From the NCBI GenBank assembly GCA_025924435.1, contig JAICIL010000196.1, positions 1 to 8,402 on the forward strand: DNA of 8,402 nucleotides, written 5' to 3'. The notes beneath the pieces are model-generated. The model made no database searches. It was given only the letters and a program-made list of their open reading frames with translations, and was not told the DNA's origin. Positions 1-5,997 of this stretch are shown here, piece by piece (positions within the stretch are counted from its first letter, which is position 1; each line of letters opens with the position of its first letter). This DNA comes from Chloroflexia bacterium (GTDB taxonomy: Bacteria > Chloroflexota > Chloroflexia > Thermomicrobiales > JALYUS01). A program made the position numbers and the translations under genes.

Positions 1-18
1 CCACCTTTCGGGCAGAGG

Positions 19-118
19 CAGGGTTTATTCATGGTCGGGGAATCCTAACCCCTGCCCCTTCCCTCCGAGGGAAGGGGCAGGGGTTAGGATTCCCCAAATC
101 GCGACTGAATAAACCCTG
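19..118. repeat. Two-part palindromic repeat overlapping the 3' end of the FGE gene
   Basis: An inner inverted repeat has 29-nt arms at 37-65 and 67-95 that are exactly complementary around a single base (66). The arms start ggggaatcctaacccc and end gaggg. An outer pair of 13-nt arms (cagggtttattca, 19-31; tgaataaaccctg, 106-118) encloses it, with unpaired spacers of 5 nt on the left and 10 nt on the right. The element could extrude as a cruciform, or fold as a strong hairpin in RNA. It lacks a U-tract, so it is not a canonical intrinsic terminator, although it sits where one would be for the minus-strand gene. The stop codon of that gene (84-86) lies inside the right inner arm. The CCTAACCCC/GGGGTTAGG ends are shared with the repeat at 1110-1251, which makes a dispersed repeat family likely. 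No transposase is present. Confidence 0.9.
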
Positions 119-1106
119 GGCGGACGATGCAGCGGAAGCCGAGGTGGCAGGTGGCGGAATCAATCGTCTCCGCAATGCGCGCCGCCGGGCGGTAGCGCAG
201 GCAGTAGTTCGGCGCGCAGAGGAACGAGCCGCCCTTCAGCACCTTGCGGGGGATGGCGATGCCCGGCTGGCGCGGATCGTGACTCCGCTCCATCGGCCCG
301 CCGCGCAGATTGACGGGGATGCAGCACGCCTTCGCCGGGTGGGCGGGGTGCCGCTCCCGATACCAGTCCGTCGTCCACTCCCAGACGTTGCCCGCCATGT
401 CGTACAGCCCGTACCCGTTCGGCGGGAAGGAGCCGACGCGCGCCGTCCGCTCGTATTTGTCGTGGAGCAGGTTCTGCCACGGGAATTCGCCCTGCCAGGT
501 GTTCGCGAGCGGCTTCTTTGTCGGGTCGTACTCGTCGCCCCAGGTGTATGCCGCGCCGTCGAGGCCGCCGCGCGCCGCGCGCTCCCATTCCGCCTCGGTC
601 GGCAGCGCCTTCCCCGCCCACGCCGCGTACGCCTCCGCGTCGGCATAGGCGACATGCACGACGGGGTGCGATCCGCGCCCGGCGAGCGAGGTGCGCAGCC
701 CTTCGGGGCGCCGCCAGTCCGCACCGGGTACGTACGCCCACCACCGCCGCCAGTCTCGCAGGTCAACGCGGTGCGGCGGCTTCTGGAAGACGAGCGAGCC
801 GGGGACGAGATTTTCCGGCGGCGCGCCGGGATAGTCTGCGGGGTCGAGCGGTCGCTCGGCGACGGTCACGTATCCCGTCTCCGCGACGAAGCGGCGGAAC
901 TGGTTGTTCGTCACCGCGTATTGGTCCATCCAGAAGCCGTCCACCGCCACGCGGTGCGCCGGGCCTTCCTCCGGGTAGTGGCGGTCGGAGCCCATCACGA
1001 AGTCGCCGCCGGGAATCCACGCCATCTTTTCGTGCGGGGGCGCGGTCGGCGGCGCCGCCTCCGATGCGGCATCAACCGCATTCATGGGGATGGTTCCGTT
1101 GGCCAT
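84..1106 (-). CDS. Formylglycine-generating enzyme (copper-type, SUMF1/EgtB family)
   Basis: This enzyme oxidises the cysteine of a CxPxR motif in type I sulfatases to Calpha-formylglycine. In aerobic FGEs the active site binds Cu(I) through two cysteines. The 340-residue protein opens its domain at residue 28 (MAWIPGGDFVMGS). It continues with GFWMDQYAVTNNQFRRFV, ALPTEAEWE, ANTWQGEFPW, PPNGYGLYDMAGNVWEW and KGGSFLCAPNYCLRYRPAAR, and ends its fold at LGFRC. Cys297 and Cys302 have the C-x4-C spacing of the human FGE catalytic pair, so this looks like a genuine FGE rather than a generic FGE-fold protein. ATG 1106 is chosen because the sequence upstream is repeat; ATG 1085 and 1025 are alternatives, and none has a convincing ribosome binding site. 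The frame stays open upstream to 1328, through the repeat at 1110-1251. The last eleven residues (PGFIQSRFGES) and the stop are repeat-encoded. No sulfatase gene is visible nearby, so the client must lie elsewhere. Confidence 0.93.
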   Translation of the reverse strand: MANGTIPMNAVDAASEAAPPTAPPHEKMAWIPGGDFVMGSDRHYPEEGPAHRVAVDGFWMDQYAVTNNQFRRFVAETGYVTVAERPLDPADYPGAPPENLVPGSLVFQKPPHRVDLRDWRRWWAYVPGADWRRPEGLRTSLAGRGSHPVVHVAYADAEAYAAWAGKALPTEAEWERAARGGLDGAAYTWGDEYDPTKKPLANTWQGEFPWQNLLHDKYERTARVGSFPPNGYGLYDMAGNVWEWTTDWYRERHPAHPAKACCIPVNLRGGPMERSHDPRQPGIAIPRKVLKGGSFLCAPNYCLRYRPAARIAETIDSATCHLGFRCIVRPGFIQSRFGES

Positions 1107-1109
1107 ATC

Positions 1110-1251
1110 CCTAACCCCCACTGCCCAGAGGGCACCCGCTTCCCGCGTCGGGAAGGGGAGCGAGCCTTCCGGAGACCGGGGCGCTATGTGGAACGCCTCG
1201 GTAGTGCGATGAGTCACCCCTTCCCGTTTCGGGAAGGGGCCGGGGGTTAGG
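1110..1251. repeat. Composite repeat: outer CCTAACCCCC/GGGGGTTAGG with two inner hairpins
   Basis: Outer 10-nt inverted arms (1110-1119 and 1242-1251) enclose two perfect hairpins. One has 7-nt arms cttcccg/cgggaag at 1139-1155 with a cgt loop. The other has 10-nt arms ccccttcccg/cgggaagggg at 1217-1239 with a ttt loop. About 60 bp of non-repetitive sequence separates them. Its ends and its CCCCTTCCC core match the palindrome at 37-95, so both belong to one family, arranged here as a REP/BIME-like pair. Read on the minus strand it encodes LTPGPFPKREG-type peptide, the kind of spurious translation such GC-rich repeats often produce. It fills most of the space between the divergent FGE and monooxygenase genes. 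Confidence 0.85.
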
Positions 1252-1280
1252 AAATCCTCCGTCGCCCGCCCCATCTCCCC

Positions 1281-1307
1281 TATGGTAGCATCCGAAGCCA
1301 TCGGATG
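1281..1307 (+). promoter_or_regulatory. Putative -10 region and overlapping operator-like inverted repeat
   Basis: A perfect inverted repeat (catccga, 1289-1295; tcggatg, 1301-1307; 5-nt centre agcca) lies between the divergent FGE and monooxygenase genes. It overlaps a -10-like tagcat at 1286-1291. Transcription from there would start near 1298, inside the palindrome, and give a leader of about 46 nt before ATG 1344. On the opposite strand the same stretch reads TACCAT (1283-1288), a weak -10 candidate for the FGE gene. No good -35 is seen in either direction. The geometry suits a repressor operator or a 5' leader hairpin. This is inferred from sequence only. Confidence 0.4.
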
Positions 1308-1343
1308 ACGGACGGCGGCTTGCGACAATCGAAGGAGGGATCA

Positions 1344-2282
1344 ATGGCAACGCTTCGTGCGGGCTTGGTGATTCGCAGGCCGGACCCGGCGGCCACACTC
1401 GCCGCGATCGAGCGGGCGGAGGCGGGCGGCCTCGCCGCCGTCTGGTCCACGGTCGGCGGCGTCGCCCCGGACGCGGTGACACTCTTCGCGGCGGCGGCCG
1501 TCCGCACCGCGCGCATCGCGCTCGGCACGTCCATCGTGCCGACCTACCCCCGCCACCCCGCCGCGCTCGCCGCGCAGGCGCTCGCCGTCGCCGAGCTTGC
1601 GCCGGGCCGCTTCCGGCTCGGCATCGGGCCGAGCCACCGCCCGACGATCGAGGGGGCGTTCGGCCTCCCGATGGGCACGCCGCTCGACCATCTGCGCGAA
1701 TACCTGACCGTGCTGCGCGACCTGCTCTGGGATGGGCGCACCGACTTCGCCGGGACCTATTACAACGTCCGGTTGGCGTTGCCACCGACCATCGCGCCGC
1801 CCCGGACGCCGCTCCTCATCTCGGCCTTGCGGTCGAACGCCTTCCGGCTGGCGGGCGAGATCGCGGACGGCGCGATCTCGTGGGTCTGCCCGGTGCCCTA
1901 TCTCGTCGGCACGGCGCTGCCCGCCATGCGCGCGGGCGCGGCGGCGGCCAACCGCCCCGCGCCGCCGCTCATCGGGCATGTGCCGGTGGCGATGCACACC
2001 GACCGGCGGGCGGTGCGCGAGGCGGCGCGGGCGCAACTGGGGCTGTATGGCCGCCTGCCCTTCTACGCGCGGATGTTCGCGGACGCCGGCTTCGCCGTCG
2101 GCGGCGATGGGGCGATGCCCGACGCCCTGCTCGACACGCTCGTCGTCGCCGGGACGCCCGAAACCGTCTGCGCCCGCCTCGAAGCGATCCAGGCGGCGGG
2201 CGTGGACGAATTGATTGTCTCCCACATCCCCGTCGCGGACGGCGACGCCGAGGAAGCCGCGCTCATCGCCGTGCTCGCATAG
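1344..2282 (+). CDS. LLM-class (luciferase-like) F420-dependent oxidoreductase
   Basis: This is a TIM-barrel flavin- or F420-dependent oxidoreductase of the bacterial luciferase superfamily, 312 residues, cytoplasmic. Visible family signatures are VRTARIALGTSIVPTYPRHP (residues 53-71), the helix AALAAQALAVAELAPGRFRLGIGPS (73-97) and HLREYLTVLRDLLWDG (116-131). PLLISALRSNAFRLAGEIADGAISW (156-180) and the C-terminal AGTPETVCARLEAIQAAGVDELIV (269-292) complete them. The GTSIVPTYPRHP and GIGPSH segments are typical of F420-using members, and the substrate cannot be told. ATG 1344 is chosen over the in-frame ATG at 1305 because AAGGAGG (1332-1338) lies five bases before it. The gene is divergent from the FGE gene and convergent with the propeller gene. 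Its Ala/Gly-rich composition and strong third-position GC match the surroundings. Family assignment is firm; cofactor choice is an inference. Confidence 0.93.
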   Translation: MATLRAGLVIRRPDPAATLAAIERAEAGGLAAVWSTVGGVAPDAVTLFAAAAVRTARIALGTSIVPTYPRHPAALAAQALAVAELAPGRFRLGIGPSHRPTIEGAFGLPMGTPLDHLREYLTVLRDLLWDGRTDFAGTYYNVRLALPPTIAPPRTPLLISALRSNAFRLAGEIADGAISWVCPVPYLVGTALPAMRAGAAAANRPAPPLIGHVPVAMHTDRRAVREAARAQLGLYGRLPFYARMFADAGFAVGGDGAMPDALLDTLVVAGTPETVCARLEAIQAAGVDELIVSHIPVADGDAEEAALIAVLA

Positions 2283-2286
2283 CAAT

Positions 2287-2314
2287 CCGCCGAGCGGCGG
2301 CATCGAGTCGCCGC
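2287..2314. terminator. Weak GC-rich hairpins between convergent genes
   Basis: The 38-bp gap between two convergent genes holds overlapping GC-rich inverted repeats. They are ccgccg/cggcgg (2287-2292 and 2295-2300) and gcggcg/cgccgc (2294-2299 and 2309-2314). They could serve as a bidirectional terminator. No T-run follows on either strand, and short GC palindromes arise often by chance at this base composition, so the call is tentative. Confidence 0.25.
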
Positions 2315-2320
2315 GCGTGC

Positions 2321-4627
2321 CTATTGCCCCCCGCGCAGCCGCACGACATAGACGGAGCGCCCGAAGGTGCTGAGATAGAGCGACGCGCCGCGCGCGCTGA
2401 CGAAGCGCAGGTCCGCGCAGTGCGGGTTGCGCGGCAGTCCCATGGACGCCTGCTGCCAGGTGATGCCATCGTCCCGGCTGATGTAGACGCGGTCGTCCGT
2501 GGAGGCGACGAGCGCGTGCGGCACGCGGGTGCCCGGCTCCGCGACCGTCTCGAGGCCGAAGAGCGGCGTCTGCGGCAGGCCCATCCCCGACGTCACCACC
2601 CAGTGCAGCTCGTCGAGCCGCAGCACATAGTACGAGGTGATCGTCGTCTTCTTGCCCGTGATCGGATTCGTCGTCGTCGCCGTCGCGCCGTTCATCATGG
2701 CGAAGAAGTCCGTCTCGGAGAAGGCGACGATCCGGTTCACCTGCCCGCCCGTCACGGTCGCGGACGGCGAGGGCTTCGGCAGGACGACGGGGAGTTCCAG
2801 CGCGCTGCCCTGCTTCGTGTCCACGGCGAACATCCGCCCGTTCCCGGTGCCGACGTGGATCGTGCCGCCGTGGAACGACCCAAGCCCGGCGATCGAGACG
2901 CCCGCCGGTAGGGTCGCGATCAGTTCCCAGTGATACGTCCCCGCCGGGTTGCTGTCGGGGTAGCAGCCGTACACCTGATTGCCCAGCCCGCACGCCGCGT
3001 AGAGCGTCTGCCCCGCCGCGTTGCGGTAGGAGGGACGCCGCACCGCGTCCCCGACCGGGCCGGCCACCCCGCCCGGATCGGTGGGCGGCTGCCCGACCGG
3101 CACGACGCCGAGATCGGTGACCGTCGGCCCCGGCGCGACGCGCGCGGCGCCGACGGCGGTGCCCATGATGTTGTGGAGCAGGCCGCCGTCCGCCATGAAG
3201 GCGGTCCAGCCGCCGTCCCCGCCGTCGAACTGCACCCAGGGCGTCGGGGTGGGATCCACCTGGCAGGCGATGTTGCCGTTGTCCTGCACGCCGCTGGCGA
3301 TCAGCCCCGCCTGCGCGGCGGAGGCGGAGAGGGTGCCGTAGAACTGCCGGGCGACGTACGTGGCGTAGCACTGGTGCGTCGGCAGCAGGCGATTGTAGTT
3401 GCTCTGGTACGGCTGCCCCGTCAGGCCGAGATAATCGTCGAGGTTGACGCGCATCACGCCGCCGTCGCTGCATACGTAGAGGTTGTGGACGTTGCCGGGG
3501 GTGTTGGGCCAGAAACGCAGGGCGTGGGTATCCGCGTGGAGATGCGTGCGGTCGGTGATGCGCTTGAAGGTCTTGCCGCCGTCGAGCGTCAGGAACGGCC
3601 CCTCCTGCCAGCCGAGCGCCGCCATGCCGGGGTTCGTCGGGGCGGCGGCGATGCAGTTGTTCCAGTTCCCGCCCTGATCGCCCGCTTCCACCGGGACGAT
3701 GGCGAGCGGGCTGCTCTCGCCCTCGACGTGCGACGCGCAGAAGCGCCACTGCCGCCCACCGTCCTCGGAGCGCACGATCGAGTTGAGGCGACCGTCCGGC
3801 CAGGCGCACGCGGCGTAGAGCACGGTCGGGCGCACCTCGCACGACGAGACGGAGGTCGTGCCGCAACTGTCGAAGACGAGCGCGGTCGCGTCCGTGCCGT
3901 CGTCGAAGGAGACGACGGCGCGCTTCAGGACGAGGTCGCCCGCGCTGTCCCACTGGCCGACGAAGATGCCGCCCTTCCCGAACCCGCCCGCCACGACGGT
4001 GATGACGCGGCGGTCCTCCAGGTCGGAGCGCGCCTGCCGCGCCCGCGTCGCGCCGATGGCGACATCCCAGAAGCCCTGATCCGCCGCCCCCTCGACGTTC
4101 GCCCGTTTCCAGTCGTACGGCGGGCGCGGCGCGGGCTTAGGGCCGAAGGGGAGGAGGCAGCCGCGCTTCTGGCGCGAGGGCGGGATCGTCGCCCAATATA
4201 GGCCGCCGTCGCACGCGGCGAGGATGCGGCGCAGGTTGCGGATGACGACGATGCGGTGGACATCGCCCGCGTCGCCGGGCAGCGGGTTCGCCACCGGTAG
4301 CCAGGCGAGGAGCGGCACGTTGTCGCCGAGGTCCGTCTCGCGGATGATGCCGCCCGTGCAACCGGCGAAGAAATGGGCGGCGGGGTCGTCCGGGCCGGGG
4401 GCGAGGCAGTTGACATCCGGGTTGGGCCAACTGTCGGAGAGCGGTAGGGTCGCGCCCGTCGTGGCGACGGTCCAGACGCCGCCCTTCTCGGTGGCGACGA
4501 GCAGGCCGCCCGAATCGAGTTCGAGCACGTCGGTCGCATGGCCGGAGTGCCACGCATCCGCCGCCTCATCCATCTGGATGCCGAACGGGTTTGCCAGTGT
4601 CCAGCGGATCGTCGGATCGTCAGCCAT
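2321..4627 (-). CDS. BNR/Asp-box beta-propeller protein (sialidase/Vps10-like fold), function unknown
   Basis: The 768-residue protein is built from propeller blades. Asp-box motifs (S-x-D-x-G-x-x-W/F) are seen at about residues 287-294 (RSEDGGRQW), 347-354 (TLDGGKTF) and 717-724 (SRDDGITW). A degenerate one lies at 45-52 (ATEKGGVW). It ends with a closing strand, LYLSTFGRSVYVVRL, as in sortilin/sialidase-like propellers. Its length allows two propellers. No catalytic sialidase signature was recognised, so enzyme activity should not be assumed. ATG 4627 is chosen because AGGGAGGG lies five bases upstream; a TTG at 4648 is less likely. There is no signal peptide or membrane segment, yet about fifteen cysteines are present, which is unusual for a cytoplasmic propeller. 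The gene appears to be monocistronic. A weak -10 (TATCGT, 4682-4687 on the minus strand) would give a leader of about 48 nt. Confidence 0.8.
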   Translation of the reverse strand: MADDPTIRWTLANPFGIQMDEAADAWHSGHATDVLELDSGGLLVATEKGGVWTVATTGATLPLSDSWPNPDVNCLAPGPDDPAAHFFAGCTGGIIRETDLGDNVPLLAWLPVANPLPGDAGDVHRIVVIRNLRRILAACDGGLYWATIPPSRQKRGCLLPFGPKPAPRPPYDWKRANVEGAADQGFWDVAIGATRARQARSDLEDRRVITVVAGGFGKGGIFVGQWDSAGDLVLKRAVVSFDDGTDATALVFDSCGTTSVSSCEVRPTVLYAACAWPDGRLNSIVRSEDGGRQWRFCASHVEGESSPLAIVPVEAGDQGGNWNNCIAAAPTNPGMAALGWQEGPFLTLDGGKTFKRITDRTHLHADTHALRFWPNTPGNVHNLYVCSDGGVMRVNLDDYLGLTGQPYQSNYNRLLPTHQCYATYVARQFYGTLSASAAQAGLIASGVQDNGNIACQVDPTPTPWVQFDGGDGGWTAFMADGGLLHNIMGTAVGAARVAPGPTVTDLGVVPVGQPPTDPGGVAGPVGDAVRRPSYRNAAGQTLYAACGLGNQVYGCYPDSNPAGTYHWELIATLPAGVSIAGLGSFHGGTIHVGTGNGRMFAVDTKQGSALELPVVLPKPSPSATVTGGQVNRIVAFSETDFFAMMNGATATTTNPITGKKTTITSYYVLRLDELHWVVTSGMGLPQTPLFGLETVAEPGTRVPHALVASTDDRVYISRDDGITWQQASMGLPRNPHCADLRFVSARGASLYLSTFGRSVYVVRLRGGQ

Positions 4628-4798
4628 CCCCACCCTCCCTGCTCGCAATCATGCGGCACGTCGGCATCGCCGCATCCATGCACGATAGAACGTACCCGAG
4701 GCGCCCATAGTTACACCGCGACACCGCGCACGCCGGATTGGAACGTGTCTTGCGAGAGCGTCCCATTTCTCATTATGGTTGTCATACAAGGAAAAAGG

Positions 4799-4874
4799 TG
4801 GTGCCGAGGGGCGGAATCGAACCGCCGACACTACGATTTTCAGTCGTATGCTCTACCGACTGAGCTACCTCGGC
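4799..4874 (-). tRNA. tRNA-Phe (GAA)
   Basis: The minus strand folds as a complete cloverleaf. The acceptor is GCCGAGG paired with CCTCGGC, followed by T8-A9 and the D-arm GCTC-AGTCGGTA-GAGC. The anticodon stem is TACGA/TCGTA around the loop CTGAAAA, and the T-arm is GGCGG-TTCGATT-CCGCC. Discriminator A and a genomically encoded CCA (4799-4801) complete it. The anticodon GAA occupies 4839-4841. A TTTTT run follows directly downstream (minus strand) and may help termination. No second tRNA is adjacent. Confidence 0.98.
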
Positions 4875-4889
4875 ACTGAGGCGAACTGC

Positions 4890-4918
4890 ATCCTACGCGG
4901 GCGGGCCGTTTCTGTCAA
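4890..4918 (-). promoter_or_regulatory. Promoter of tRNA-Phe
   Basis: On the minus strand a perfect -35 hexamer TTGACA (4913-4918) is followed by exactly 17 bp and the -10 hexamer TAGGAT (4890-4895). Transcription would start near 4883, about nine bases before the mature tRNA 5' end at 4874. This is the best housekeeping-sigma promoter match in the window. Confidence 0.78.
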
Positions 4919-4923
4919 GACGA

Positions 4924-5003
4924 GTAGTCGGTAGACAGTAGCCAGTAGTCAGAAAGGCACTATTTCGCCAGCCACTATCTACTGACTACTGTCTACCGAC
5001 TAC
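4924..5003. repeat. Inverted repeat made of degenerate 7-bp heptads
   Basis: The left arm (4924-4952) is four tandem heptads: tagtcgg, tagacag, tagccag, tagtcag. The right arm (4975-5003) is their near-exact reverse complement: ctatcta, ctgacta, ctgtcta, ccgacta. The paired arms differ at about three or four positions, and the 22-nt centre is unique. It lies between the tRNA-Phe promoter and the aldolase gene. The heptad tagacag/ctgtcta also occurs at 6479-6492 and 6574-6601. It resembles the short tandem heptanucleotide repeats described in cyanobacteria in style, though relatedness is not implied. Confidence 0.88.
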
Positions 5004-5023
5004 CCATCGCGCGTCGCTCCCGG

Positions 5024-5029
5024 TATGAT
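5024..5029 (+). promoter_or_regulatory. Putative -10 element for the aldolase gene
   Basis: TATGAT matches the -10 consensus at five of six positions. It would start transcription near 5036, giving a leader of about 48 nt before ATG 5084. No recognisable -35 lies 16-18 bp upstream, where the tail of the heptad inverted repeat is found. Confidence 0.45.
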
Positions 5030-5083
5030 GGCGGCGGTTTGCCGGATGGATGGACAAATGAAATCGTGGGAAGGGGATACGGC

Positions 5084-5848
5084 ATGCGCGAGAACGCGAT
5101 CAAGGCGAAGATGCTCCGGGGCGAGGCGGTGATCGGGCCGTTCCTGCCGCTCCCGTCGCCGATGGTGATGGAGCTGACGGCGTTCGCGGGGATGGACTTC
5201 GGCATCATTGACTGCGAGCACGGCTTCATTGATTACGAGGGCGTCTACCCGATGGTGCTCGCCGCCGAGGCGCGCGGCATGACCGCCATCGCCCGCTGCC
5301 CCGTGCGCGACCCGCAGTTCATCCTGCGTTACCTCGACCTCGGCGTGCAGGGCCTGCATGTGCCGCAGATCAACACGAAGGACGAGGCGGAGGCGTTCGT
5401 GCAGGCATGCCGCTACCAGCCGCGCGGCTGGCGGGGCAGCGCCTCCCCGCGCGCCAGCGACTACGGCAACAGCGGCATGAGCATGTACGACGCGATGCAA
5501 TTCCTCAACCGCGAGGTGCTCACGATCGCCCACATCGAGAATCCGCGCGCCGTGGACAACCTCGAGGAAATCTGCGAAGTCGAGGGGCTGGACGTCCTCT
5601 TCGTCGGGCGCGGCGACATGAGCCACGCGCTCGGCGTCCCCAACCAGTTCGATCACCCCTCCGTCCAGGAGCAGATGCGGCGCGTCGCCGAGAAGAGCAA
5701 GGGGAGCGGCAAAATCCTCGGCACCGTCGTGCGCGACGCGGCGCAGGCGCGCGAGGCGATCGAGATGGGCTTCCTCTACATCGCCTGCGGCTTCGCGGGC
5801 TTCGTCGTCGGCGGCATGAAGCAGTTCCTCGCGGAGACGCGCAAGTAG
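5084..5848 (+). CDS. HpcH/HpaI-family class II aldolase (2-keto-3-deoxy-aldarate aldolase-like)
   Basis: This is a metal-dependent aldolase of the phosphoenolpyruvate/pyruvate superfamily. Family members reversibly split 2-keto-3-deoxy acids to pyruvate and an aldehyde in the cytoplasm. The 254 residues equal the usual length. Visible motifs are DFGIIDCEHGFIDYE, with the conserved EHG histidine at 46, and IARCP, with the conserved arginine at 71. DLGVQGLHVPQINTKDEAE and YQPRGWRG follow. The metal ligands are Glu152 (AHIENPRAVDNL) and Asp178 (VGRGDMSHALG). The usual GPxDLS segment reads GRGDMS here, so substrate contacts may differ. ATG 5084 is chosen because GGAAGGGG (5069-5076) lies seven bases upstream; an upstream TTG at 5039 would add a non-homologous stretch. 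No partner genes for aromatic or sugar-acid breakdown are present, so the substrate is open. Confidence 0.95.
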   Translation: MRENAIKAKMLRGEAVIGPFLPLPSPMVMELTAFAGMDFGIIDCEHGFIDYEGVYPMVLAAEARGMTAIARCPVRDPQFILRYLDLGVQGLHVPQINTKDEAEAFVQACRYQPRGWRGSASPRASDYGNSGMSMYDAMQFLNREVLTIAHIENPRAVDNLEEICEVEGLDVLFVGRGDMSHALGVPNQFDHPSVQEQMRRVAEKSKGSGKILGTVVRDAAQAREAIEMGFLYIACGFAGFVVGGMKQFLAETRK

Positions 5849-5934
5849 ACATAATGCATCGCCTGTGGGATACTGCGGCCCGCGACGGACGGGGCGTGCG
5901 GGTATGTCCGTACACGAGGACCGGGGAAGTTTGC

Positions 5935-5940
5935 TACACT
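5935..5940 (+). promoter_or_regulatory. Putative -10 element for the lipoprotein/transport pair
   Basis: TACACT matches the -10 consensus at four of six positions and is followed by ggcggc, as is the -10 of the aldolase gene. A start near 5947 would give a 51-nt leader to ATG 5998, or a leaderless message if ATG 5947 is used. There is no clear -35. Confidence 0.35.
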
Positions 5941-5997
5941 GGCGGCATGGAGAGCGTGCGGCGCGTGCGGCAAATGGGAAGAGGAGTGTGCGCAGGG

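Noticed and set aside
1341..3953. Minus-strand 870-residue frame across the monooxygenase and propeller genes
   Set aside because: Arg/Gly-rich without motifs. It is a GC-driven shadow covering two genes with clear family signatures.
2930..4201. Plus-strand 423-residue frame within the propeller gene
   Set aside because: It is the antisense shadow of Asp-box coding sequence, with no motif or ribosome binding site of note.
4750..4779. Promoter-like ttgcga...tatggt on the plus strand
   Set aside because: No plus-strand gene follows; it would run antisense into the tRNA. The match is weak and the stretch is simply AT-richer than its surroundings.
4538..4879. Plus-strand 113-residue frame ending in GAESNRRHYDFQSYALPTELPRH
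   Set aside because: Its C-terminal half is the antisense of tRNA-Phe, a well-known source of spurious predicted proteins, and the rest is antisense to the propeller gene.
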